Below are positions 1-6,309 of a DNA stretch of 6,827 nt, in pieces (position 1 is the first letter of the stretch; the number at the start of each line of letters is the position of its first letter). The stretch is from positions 1-6,827 of the forward strand of contig JBPCOB010000153.1 in the NCBI GenBank assembly GCA_051000715.1, written 5' to 3'. A program made the translations under genes and the position numbers. Source of the DNA: JBPCOB01 sp051000715. Lineage in GTDB: Bacteria; Actinomycetota; Actinomycetes; JALYNC01. Under the pieces are notes generated by a model that saw only the letters and a program-made list of their open reading frames with translations, did not search any database and had not been told where the DNA came from.

Positions 1-50
1 GGCAAGGGCCTGCAAAGCCCTGTACGCGGGTTCGATTCCCGCCTCCGCCT
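1..50 (+). tRNA. tRNA-Cys(GCA), 3' part
   Basis: The window opens inside this tRNA, so the acceptor 5' strand and most of the D arm lie outside. The anticodon stem AGGGC/GCCCT (5-9 and 17-21) encloses the loop CTGCAAA with anticodon GCA at 12-14. The T arm GCGGG-TTCGATT-CCCGC (26-42) is intact, followed by the acceptor strand CTCCGCC and discriminator T50, the base expected for cysteine tRNAs. CCA is not encoded. It is followed after one base by tRNA-Val, so the two are probably co-transcribed. The identity rests on the anticodon and the U73 discriminator. Confidence 0.93.
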
Positions 51-51
51 C

Positions 52-125
52 GGGCGATTGGCGCAGTCTGGTAGCGCGCTTCCTTGACACGGAAGAGGTC
101 ACAGGTTCAAGTCCTGTATCGCCCA
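52..125 (+). tRNA. tRNA-Val(GAC)
   Basis: This is a complete 74-nt cloverleaf. The acceptor stem GGGCGAT (52-58) pairs with ATCGCCC (118-124), and the discriminator is A125. The D stem GCGC (61-64) pairs with 74-77. The anticodon stem CTTCC/GGAAG (79-83 and 91-95) holds the loop TTGACAC with anticodon GAC at 86-88. The T arm is ACAGG-TTCAAGT-CCTGT (101-117). CCA is not encoded. It lies one base after tRNA-Cys, a pairing known in actinobacterial tRNA clusters. Its 3' half is a plausible integrase attachment core, because integrase-type repeats and mobile-element genes follow directly; the matching second copy is not in this window. Confidence 0.97.
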
Positions 126-130
126 CACCT

Positions 131-167
131 AAAACCCCAGGTCAGAGCCTATGACTTGGGGTTTTTT
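131..167 (+). terminator. Intrinsic terminator of the tRNA operon
   Basis: An interrupted hairpin pairs AAAACCCCA (131-139) with TGGGGTTTT (157-165) and GTCA (141-144) with TGAC (152-155), with one G-T pair (140/156) between them and a 7-nt loop. It ends in a run of six T (162-167). This is a standard Rho-independent terminator 5 bp after tRNA-Val. The A/T symmetry at its base suggests it could also act on transcription coming from the right. Confidence 0.9.
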
Positions 168-175
168 CATAACGT

Positions 176-238
176 GTGCCACGTTCCGTGCCACGTTTGG
201 CCCCGCTGGCGAGCCCCCTCGATCACCGTGCCACGTTT
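176..238 (+). repeat. Three direct GTGCCACGTT repeats, candidate integrase arm sites
   Basis: GTGCCACGTT occurs exactly at 176-185, 188-197 and 228-237. The second and third copies extend to a shared 13-mer, CCGTGCCACGTTT (186-198 and 226-238). The start-to-start distances are 12 and 40 bp. Short direct repeats a few tens of bases from the 3' end of a tRNA are the usual look of arm-type binding sites for a tyrosine integrase in an att region. The repeats are seen directly; the integrase role is inference from position. Confidence 0.6.
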
Positions 239-363
239 CATCAGGCACGTGTATCGCCGCGCATCTCGCTACGGTTTGCCGGCTAGCCTGAGTACATCTT
301 GCGGCTTGAAGGGGGTACTATCAGCGGACTAGAGGTGGACGCGAAGACTTTGCCGGTAAGGGG

Positions 364-1620
364 GTGTCATTGAAGTACGTCGCGCGAGTGGCCGATGCCG
401 AGCTGGCCGAGAGGTTGACGTCCGCCGGAGCAGTCCTGATCGAAGGTCCCAAGGCCTGCGGGAAGACCGAGACGGCGCGCCGACAGGCCGCGTCGGAGGT
501 CCGACTGGACGTGGACGCGCAGGCCCGCGAGGCCGCGGAGGTCGCTCCCGAGCTCATCCTCAACCAGAACGCGCCGGTGCTGCTCGACGAGTGGCAGCTC
601 GTCCCCTCGCTGTGGAATCAGGTGCGGCGCGCGGGCGATGACCGGCAGCAGGCCGGGCAGTTCATCCTGACGAGCTCGGCCACGCCCTCCGACGATGTGA
701 CGAGGCATTCCGGAGCTGGTCGTTTCTCGGTGATGCGGATGCGTCCGATGTGCCTGGCCGAGTCAGGGCACAGCACCGCAGCGGTCTCCCTGCGGTCGCT
801 GCTGGCCGGGCAGACCCAAGGAGCGCGCGACGGCGGGCTGACCGTCCCCGCCCTCGCCGATCTGATCACGATCGGGGGCTGGCCAGCATGGCGAGGCATG
901 AACCCGCAAGCGGTCTCCCGTGCCGCTAGGGACTACCTCACCCAGATCAGCCACATCGATGTCCCCGGCGTCGACGGGCAGCGGCGGAACCCCACCAAGG
1001 TCGACGCACTCCTGCGGTCCCTGGCCCGCAACATCGCCACCGAGGTCACCCTCACCACCCTCGCCAAGGACACCGCCGGCGTCGAGGAAACGATGGACCG
1101 GGAGACGGCCAGTGGGTACCTGGCCGTCCTCGAACGGCTGATGATCGTCGAAAATCAGCCCGCATGGGCACCCGCGATGCGCTCGAAAGCGCAGCTTCGC
1201 AACTCCCCGAAGCGCCATTTCGTCGACCCCTCGCTGGCCGTCGCAGCCCTGCGGGGCTCCCCCAGCACCCTGCTGTCCGATCTGGAAAACATGGGCTTGC
1301 TGTTCGAGTCCCTCGTGGTGCGAGACCTGCGCGTGCTGTCCCAACCGCTGGACGGACAAGTGCTGCACTACCGCGACAACAAGGGCCTCGAAGTGGATGC
1401 GATCGTCACCTCCGACGGCGGCGGATGGGGCGCCTTCGAGGTCAAGCTAGGGAACAGCCGAGTCGACGACGCCGCCGCGACCCTGCTCGACTTCGCCAAG
1501 AAGATCGACACGACAAGGTGCGGCGAACCCCGCGTATTGGCCGTCATCACCGCGACCGGCCTGGCCTACCGCCGAAAGGACGGCGTCCACGTCGTCCCCA
1601 TCGGCACGCTCGGGCCCTGA
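364..1620 (+). CDS. P-loop ATPase of the AAA_14/DUF4143 type
   Basis: The 418-residue product has the layout of the widespread prokaryotic AAA-plus-DUF4143 proteins, usually about 380-430 residues, whose cellular role is mostly unknown. Walker A is GPKACGKT (residues 28-35) and Walker B is VLLDEWQ with D75 and E76. A sensor-like stretch FILTSSATPS follows near residue 100, then an arginine-rich MRMRP segment typical of the family. The C-terminal part shows a PD-(D/E)XK-like signature, E343/D345 and then E359-V-K361, as DUF4143 regions do; whether it cuts nucleic acid is not known. No membrane segment or signal peptide is visible. The GTG start is the first start codon after an in-frame stop at 307, but TTG at 370 is better placed behind AAGGGGG (358-364). 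The gene stands alone, opposite to its neighbours, where an integrase would be expected, so it may be cargo acquired separately. Confidence 0.88.
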   Translation: MSLKYVARVADAELAERLTSAGAVLIEGPKACGKTETARRQAASEVRLDVDAQAREAAEVAPELILNQNAPVLLDEWQLVPSLWNQVRRAGDDRQQAGQFILTSSATPSDDVTRHSGAGRFSVMRMRPMCLAESGHSTAAVSLRSLLAGQTQGARDGGLTVPALADLITIGGWPAWRGMNPQAVSRAARDYLTQISHIDVPGVDGQRRNPTKVDALLRSLARNIATEVTLTTLAKDTAGVEETMDRETASGYLAVLERLMIVENQPAWAPAMRSKAQLRNSPKRHFVDPSLAVAALRGSPSTLLSDLENMGLLFESLVVRDLRVLSQPLDGQVLHYRDNKGLEVDAIVTSDGGGWGAFEVKLGNSRVDDAAATLLDFAKKIDTTRCGEPRVLAVITATGLAYRRKDGVHVVPIGTLGP

Positions 1621-1778
1621 GACGCGCAGGTAGCCGCCAGCGACCTCATGGATCCCGTGCGAGGCTCACGCGCTAGCCGGACGAGCCATCGCGAGCATGC
1701 CGGCCGAGCCGCGACATCAGCGCCCGTATTGGTAGCCAACGGTGAGGCCACTATCTGGCCACCCCGATTGAGGAGCTA
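1621..1778. other. Intergenic region between convergent genes
   Basis: This 158-bp stretch lies between the ends of the ATPase gene and the second HTH gene. It contains two small inverted repeats: TTGG-TAG-CCAA (1729-1739) and GGCCA-CTATC-TGGCC (1746-1760). Neither has a T run, so they are weak terminators at best; they could be protein-binding sites. All frames were read for an integrase C-terminus (R-x-x-R or a late catalytic Tyr after an LGH-type motif) and nothing recognisable was found. Confidence 0.4.
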
Positions 1779-2015
1779 TCAGGCTGTCCTGGCGTTCGGT
1801 ACGGCACCCGAGGCCACCATCGCGTCGAGCTCGGTCACCCGTATCCGGAGCATCGTGGGCCCTACGCGGTAGGCCACGAGCTTGCCCGATGCGACGTACC
1901 GTCGGACGGTCTTGGTGCTGCACCGCAGCCGCACCGCGGTCTCCTGAATCGTCAGGTACGGACCGGAGTCCCCCGAAAGCCCCGGGAGCCCGGGCCCAGC
2001 CGCACGGGCGCTCAT
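1779..2015 (-). CDS. Small HTH DNA-binding protein, excisionase/MerR-like (second of a pair)
   Basis: The protein has 78 residues. After a flexible Gly/Pro/Ser-rich start (residues 1-18), the segment from YLTIQETAVRL (about 20) through STKTVRRYVASGKL to VTELDAMV (about 67) matches the winged-helix fold of excisionase-family and MerR-like proteins: a first helix carrying the LTIQETA pattern, a recognition helix with TVRRYV, a basic wing ending in RIRV, and a closing helix. The ATG overlaps the TGA of the preceding HTH gene (ATGA at 2015-2012), and there is no Shine-Dalgarno sequence, so translation is probably coupled. Such proteins bind near att sites to direct excision, or repress element genes; which one applies cannot be decided here. 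The longer open frame reaching 2402 is rejected because it reads through the other HTH gene in a different frame. Confidence 0.82.
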   Translation of the reverse strand: MSARAAGPGLPGLSGDSGPYLTIQETAVRLRCSTKTVRRYVASGKLVAYRVGPTMLRIRVTELDAMVASGAVPNARTA

Positions 2016-2206
2016 GGGCGCGTCGCACCCATCGGAGCTGCTTCCTGCCGGCTGGCGCGGATGTAGGCGTCGAGGTCGTCGCTGTCGATCCTGATGTGCT
2101 TGCCGAGCTTCACGACCGGGATGCGTCGTTCGGTGCGGAGGCGGCGGATGAACCGGGTGGTGGTGCCGAGCCGGGCGGCGGCCTGCTCGACGGTCAGAAG
2201 TGTCAT
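2012..2206 (-). CDS. Small HTH DNA-binding protein, excisionase-like (first of a pair)
   Basis: The protein has 64 residues. It begins MTLLTVEQAAARLG, the typical opening of helix_turn_helix_17/excisionase-family proteins. The recognition helix is around TTTRFIRRLRTER (16-27), a beta wing VVKLGKHIRI spans 31-40, and the closing helix DSDDLDAYIR is at 41-50; the Ala/Pro-rich tail is short. The start is fixed by AAGGAG (2215-2220) 8 nt before ATG; the open frame continuing to 2395 lacks both such a site and family similarity. The gene lies downstream of the relaxase gene on the same strand, 219 bp away, and overlaps the next HTH gene by 4 bp. The likely role is a recombination directionality factor (Xis) or a transcriptional regulator of the element. 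The closely spaced pair suggests two proteins made together in fixed ratio. Confidence 0.87.
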   Translation of the reverse strand: MTLLTVEQAAARLGTTTRFIRRLRTERRIPVVKLGKHIRIDSDDLDAYIRASRQEAAPMGATRP

Positions 2207-2214
2207 GGCTGGCG

Positions 2215-2220
2215 CTCCTT
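2215..2220 (-). promoter_or_regulatory. Shine-Dalgarno site of the first HTH gene
   Basis: AAGGAG on the minus strand lies 8 nt upstream of ATG 2206 and decides that start against longer in-frame extensions. It is the strongest ribosome binding site seen in the window, and through the ATGA overlap it probably serves both HTH genes. Confidence 0.8.
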
Positions 2221-2425
2221 GATGACGGATGGCGGGTGGGGCCTGGTGCTTGGTTGACCCGGCCGCTGATTTGTCTGGCCTTGCACCCTTGGCAAGTGCG
2301 CTCCCGGGGCCTGCTGTGACAAACAGGCGTCTGGCGAGGTGCGGAAACGGAAAGCACCCTGCGGTCCAGCAACCAGACTGTGGCGGGCGAGCCACCCCGC
2401 ACGCCCGGTCGGCCAGGCGGGGGGG
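2221..2425 (-). other. Relaxase-HTH intergenic region
   Basis: This non-coding stretch separates the relaxase stop from the HTH pair. A GTGGC/GCCAC hairpin (2380-2395, 6-nt loop) lies just after the relaxase stop but lacks a T run. CTTGC...GCAAG (2280-2296, 7-bp spacer) is a possible operator about 75 bp upstream of the first HTH start. A tandem TTTCCG pair lies at 2342-2353 on the minus strand. A TTGCCA hexamer overlaps the operator-like repeat, but no good -10 box follows, so I call no promoter. Open frames across this region lack codon bias. Confidence 0.35.
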
Positions 2426-3148
2426 TTAGCGGCTACGGCTGGGACCGCCGCGCTGGGGTGCCCGGTACACCGCGTCGGGCTGCGACAGGCGGGAGAGCTC
2501 GGCGAGTTGGCTGGCTTGGATGGCGCTGCGATCGCGCCGGGAGGGTTCGAGGTAACCGAGCGGATCCACCGGCTCCGAGGGCGGTGGCGCCCAGCGCTGA
2601 GCCTCGATGCGGTCCTGCCGGCCCTGCTCATGCCCGCGGACCTGCCGGGTCAGCTCGCTGATCTGACCGTCCAACCCCTGCAACTGCTGGTCGGTGGTGC
2701 GCAGCGCCTCGTGCATCGCGGTGACACGCTCGGTGAGGTCACGGCGGCGCCGGAACGCCCGGCGAGGTGTCCGCTCCAGTTCGGCCTGTTCCAGCGGCAG
2801 GGTCCACCGCCGTTCGGTCTGTTCCTGACCGAGCCGGCCGCGTTGGGTGTGGAGCTGCTCGAGCTGCGCGCGCGCTGCCCGGTGCTCGGGCAGTTCCCGC
2901 CCGGCCTGCTCACGAGCCCGGTCCCGTTCCTGCTCGGCTGCATAGCTTTGCTGGGTCTGTGCTTCGCGGGTGTCCTTCCCAGCCTGGACGCGGGCTTGTT
3001 GCAGGGCGGTGTGGGCGGCGTCCTGCGCCCCACTGGTCCCGAGGGCGGCTGCCAACACCCGCAGTGCTTGCTGCTCCGCGGTGCGCTCCTGCGCACCGGG
3101 GATTCCCTCCACACCGGCGCGACCCGGCGCGGGGTGCTGGCCGGCGGG

Positions 3149-3184
3149 TCCGTGTCCGTGTCCGTGTCCGTGGCCGTGGTCGTG
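3149..3184 (-). repeat. His-Gly hexanucleotide tandem repeat inside the relaxase gene
   Basis: On the minus strand CACGGA is repeated four times (3166-3149 plus the adjacent copy) after degenerate CACGAC and CACGGC units. It encodes alternating His and Gly with six histidines at every second position (residues 922-932), just after helicase motif VI. The repeat keeps the frame, so copy-number change would alter protein length without breaking it. Its location suggests a flexible linker between the helicase and the C-terminal tail; metal binding is possible but inferred. Confidence 0.8.
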
Positions 3185-4795
3185 CTCGTCGTCCACGGTC
3201 GGGTCGGGGGTGACGTAGGCGTGGTTACCGAGCCGCCCGCGGGTCATCGCGACGTAGAGGTGTTCGCGGTCCATCCCCGGCCTCACGAGCACGATCCCGA
3301 CATCGGCGGTGGCGCCTTGGGCGCTGTCGATGGTGGACGCCCAGCCGTACTCGCAATGCTGCGCGAGGTACTCGGCCGGGAGGATGGTGCGGCCGCGGCC
3401 GGTGAGGTCCTCCACGATCAGCCCCGGCCCGCTCGCACCGTCGGCCCCACCCGCGGCGCCGGGGGTGGCGGGTCCGGGGCCCAGGACGCGGAACCGGTCA
3501 CCGTTGCGGACGTGACTGTCGCCGAGCGGGAGTTGGCGGTTGTTGCGGCGGGTCCGGAGCAGGTCCCCGGCCTGCCACTCCCGCTCCCCCGCGACGACAG
3601 GCCCAGCGATCTGTCCGTTGGCGACCGCGGCGGTGCGCGCCCGGGTGTTGAGAGCATCGACGTCTTGACGGGTGCGGGCGAGCATCAACGCGTCCGGGCC
3701 GTCGGTCTTCGCGGTGCGCCAGTGCGTGAAGACGCCGTCCAAGGCAGCGTGACTGTCGGGGCAGGCGTGCAGCCGGCCTTCGGCCTGGTAGAGGGGTAGG
3801 ACAGCCCGGTCGCCGGTGCGCAGCGCGAGGGTGGCTTGGCGTTCCCAGTCGTGGCTGAACCGGTGGATCCGATCCAGGCTGCTGGCGTGCCCGGTGTGGA
3901 CCAGCGCCGCGAGCATCCCGCCGGGGCCGTTGATGACGCCGATCTGGGCTGGGTCCCCGACCAGCACCACCTTCGCGCCCTTTCCAGCGGCCAGGGTCAC
4001 CAGGCGGTCCAGGTCCAGGGTGCTGGCCATCGAGGCCTCATCGACGATCAGCACCGTCCGGTCGTCCAGGCCCGCCCAGGCCCGCTCGGGTGCGCCCGCG
4101 GGGATCTGGCTGAGCCGGTCGCGGGTGTGCAGCCATTTGGCCAGCGTGTCCGCCGTCCCGCCGGTCGCGTCGGCGAGCTCCGCGGCGGCGCGGGCCGACG
4201 GCGCCAGCCCAACAACCCGATACCCGGCCTGCTGCCACGCTGCGGTGGCGGCGCCCAGGGTCCGGGTTTTGCCCGCCCCGGCCGGCGCGGTCAACACCGA
4301 CAGGAAATCACCCCGGCCGGCCAGCTGCCACAGCGCCAGGTACTGCCCCGCGTCCAGCCCGAGAGCCCGGGCCTGCGGGCGAAGGTCGGACAGCGGGAGC
4401 TGCCCGTAGCCGCCACCGCGGCCCCGGCCAGCCAGCGCCAGAATCCGGCCTTCGGCAGTAAGGACCTCCAAGGTGGCGTAGCGGGGGTCTGACACCCGCG
4501 GGGTGACGCCGTGGGGGTGGTCCCCGACCGAGACCGTCTCGGCTAGTCCGACCGCCACGGTGGTGAGCCGCTCCACCTCCGCCAACACCTGGGCGGCCGA
4601 CAGGCCGGTAGTGGGCAGGTGCGCGGCGACCTGCCCCGCGACGTCAGCGCGGGAAAACACCGCCCGGCGCTGCCCCGCCGCCCGGACCGCCGCGAAGGAG
4701 AGGGCCTCGTGCGCCCTCGGGTCCGGCCAGACAACAGACACCACAGCGGGCAAGACCCGCTCGGTGCCTGACGGCGCCTGCCGGTCACCCCCAAC

Positions 4796-4897
4796 AGCCT
4801 CGGCAAGACTTTCGGCAAGGGTCCGGGCACGAGCCTCGGCAAGAGTCTCGGCAGTGTCGGCAGTCCGGGCAAGGGTGTCGGCAAGGGTGTGGGCAAG
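4796..4897 (-). repeat. LAxT tetrapeptide repeat between relaxase and helicase domains
   Basis: A degenerate 12-bp unit, CTTGCCNNNACN, recurs on the minus strand. It gives nine units of the LAHT, LADT, LART, LAEA, LAES kind (residues 351-384), two of them shortened to three residues. The repeated CTT leucine codon is uncommon in such high-GC genes and shows that the DNA, not only the protein, is repeated. The peptide should form an Ala/Leu-rich helix, probably a spacer between the relaxase and helicase parts. Confidence 0.75.
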
Positions 4898-5937
4898 ACT
4901 CGGAGCTGTCACAGCCCCCGCAGCCAGGGGCTGTTCGATGCCGACGCTGATCGCTGCGGCCCGGACCGATGCGAGGAGCCGCTCACTGCTGATTCCGGCC
5001 TGGGCGGCCTCAGCGGTCCACTGCCCGTGCAACGCCGACAGCTCGGGGTGGTCCTTGCCCGGTCGGGTCTTGAGCACGGCGGTCTTCACCACGTTGACGC
5101 GTTCGGCGGCCGTGAGGGTGCGGCCAAGGAGTTTCTCGTATTCGGCGATCTTCAGGGCGGCTTCACCATCTATCTGGGCGGTCCGTTTACTCCACAAAGA
5201 AAGCAGCTTCTCGGGCACTCCGAGGACTTCGGCCTGACCGTGCTCATTGCCCCCGCCGAAAGCGACACCTAAACGCTGCCGCATTTCATTTCTTAGGGCG
5301 GCTTGATAGATCATGCCGGCTTTTCTTGTGATGAAACAACTCCGTCGCATCCAACGTCCGCCACCTGCCGTCGGCACAGCGCACCTTGTTGACCACCAGC
5401 GCGTGAGTGTGCAGCTGCGGGTCACCAGCGCGGCTGGCCCGGTGGTCAAACAACGCCACCGCCAGCCCGGCCGTGCCGATCAGTTCCACGCCGTCCGTCC
5501 CGCGCCGCGAGAGTCCCGCATGGGTATCCAAATAAGCCAGGCCGGCTTCGACGGCGGCCCGGTGCGCGCCCATCGCCGCGACCTCAACGTCGGTGTTTCC
5601 TAATGCCCACATGGCGCTGACGCTCTTCGGCGCGGAGAACGTCAGATCAAACCCGGTGACAGCATCGGTCCGCCACGCCCTCCCCAACCGCTCGCCCGTC
5701 CCCGGGTGCAAGCCGCGGGCGAACAACGCTTCCAGCTGACGTTCATCGACACGTCCCCCCACCTGCAGGCCGAGCTCGGCCAGGCCGCGGCCGTGCCAGC
5801 GGCCCGGCGCCTCCCCGACCCCGAGGTAGTACGCCGTCGCCGCACACGCCACCCCGTTGGTGTAGTAGCGCCACGAGGACGTCCCGATCTTCGCCGAACT
5901 CAACACCCGGCAAGCACCCCCCTCAGCGATATCGCCG

Positions 5938-6014
5938 AACGTCACCACCGTACCTTCGAAGAATGCACATGTCTGCTGCTTAGGTTGAGGAGTTTGGTGT
6001 GTGGGGGTGACGTT
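5938..6014 (-). promoter_or_regulatory. Long-range inverted repeat covering the relaxase start codons
   Basis: AACGTCACC at 5938-5946 and GGTGACGTT at 6006-6014 are perfect 9-bp complements; two more pairs form after one mismatch. In the relaxase mRNA the upstream arm would pair with the GTG-GTG-ACG start region, leaving a loop of about 53 nt that contains the GAAGG ribosome site. This could hold translation down, or the same symmetry could serve as a binding site for the relaxase or an accessory protein. The repeat is seen directly; the functions are inference. Confidence 0.4.
5953..5957 (-). promoter_or_regulatory. Ribosome binding site of the relaxase gene
   Basis: GAAGG on the minus strand lies 4 nt before GTG 5948 and 7 nt before the adjacent GTG 5945; the spacing favours the second GTG. 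The open frame continues upstream to a stop at 6048-6050 without another start codon. Confidence 0.55.
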
Positions 6015-6110
6015 GTTGGAATGTCGGTGCGTATAAGTGAAGTAGAGTTAGGAAAGGTCAGTGAGAGTAATGGATGAATGTTGGTGATGGGAAGGTAGAT
6101 GTAGCGGATG
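5981..6110. other. Extreme G/C-skew region upstream of the relaxase, candidate oriT or Rho-responsive leader
   Basis: By hand count the + strand holds 56 G and only 5 C in these 130 bases, and the G+C content falls to about 47 percent, far below the flanking genes. No codon-like pattern is visible in any frame. MobF relaxases usually act on an oriT close to their own gene, and TTTGGTGTGTGGGGGTG (5993-6009) loosely recalls the GGGGTGTGGTG surroundings of the F plasmid nick site, so an oriT is a reasonable guess. Alternatively, read as the minus-strand leader of the relaxase mRNA, the segment is C-rich and G-poor, as Rho-utilisation sites are. The composition is certain; both functions are inferred. 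Confidence 0.4.
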
Positions 6111-6309
6111 GATTCCTTGTTCGGGCGTGTCGACGGCTGGTGGGCGCGACGTTGATCGTGGTGAGGACGTCGCGGTCGGGTGTGATCGGTTGGTCTGCGG
6201 CCGGGCACGGTGAGCGTGTCGTGGAGCAAGCCTGTGAGGCAGCCGGTTCAACGTGGGCGGTCGAGCACGGCCGTACGCCGATCACAGCGCTCGGTGCAGG
6301 ACCCGAATC

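Larger units (their letters stand above)
2426..5948 (-). pseudogene. MobF (TrwC/TraI-type) conjugative relaxase-helicase, broken by a frameshift
   Basis: The product would nick one strand at oriT, stay covalently attached through tyrosine, and unwind the DNA for transfer. The relaxase part has a Tyr-rich N-terminus (Y28, Y29, Y40, Y41), FDLTFSAPKSVS (100-111), and the metal-binding histidines H169, H180 and H182 with the same 11+2 spacing as TrwC. After residue 209 (HHKK) the frame fails: the 0 frame stops at 5286-5288, while the homologous sequence continues (AGMIYQAALR) in the +1 frame. Skipping one A of the AAAA run at 5324-5321 restores 1173 residues, a normal length. The helicase half shows Walker A APAGAGKT (K560), Walker B IVDEAS (D636, E637) and motif VI AMTRGR (901-906). 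A coiled-coil-like charged tail follows. GTG 5948 or the next GTG 5945 is the start, behind GAAGG (5957-5953). Possible explanations are a mutation, a sequencing error or a rare recoding event. Confidence 0.9.

Noticed and set aside
335..373. Possible 12-codon leader peptide (GTG 335, TGA 371-373) overlapping the ATPase start
   Set aside because: No properly spaced ribosome site and no attenuator structure; such short frames are common by chance.
1164..1676. 170-codon + strand frame overlapping the ATPase gene
   Set aside because: It is an Arg-rich +1/+2 shadow of the ATPase coding sequence without recognisable features.
1566..2028. Minus-strand frames between the HTH gene and the ATPase as an integrase remnant
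   Set aside because: No integrase catalytic motif or recognisable fragment was found in any frame.
2339..3799. 486-codon open frame on the + strand
   Set aside because: It is antisense to the relaxase-helicase, whose frame carries clear helicase motifs. Long antisense frames are expected in high-GC DNA; the translation shows no domain, and the start has no ribosome site.
3816..5272. Several + strand open frames of 120-245 codons
   Set aside because: They are antisense shadows of the relaxase gene with Arg/Ala/Pro/Ser-rich low-complexity translations and no family features.
5315..5449. Upstream extension of the helicase frame to an ATG at 5449
   Set aside because: The first 43 residues are an out-of-frame reading of the relaxase domain; the real protein enters this frame at about 5320.
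5942..6285. Minus-strand open frames of 67-95 codons upstream of the relaxase
   Set aside because: Their Thr/Pro/Ser/His-rich translations follow from the C-rich composition; no ribosome site or codon pattern is present.
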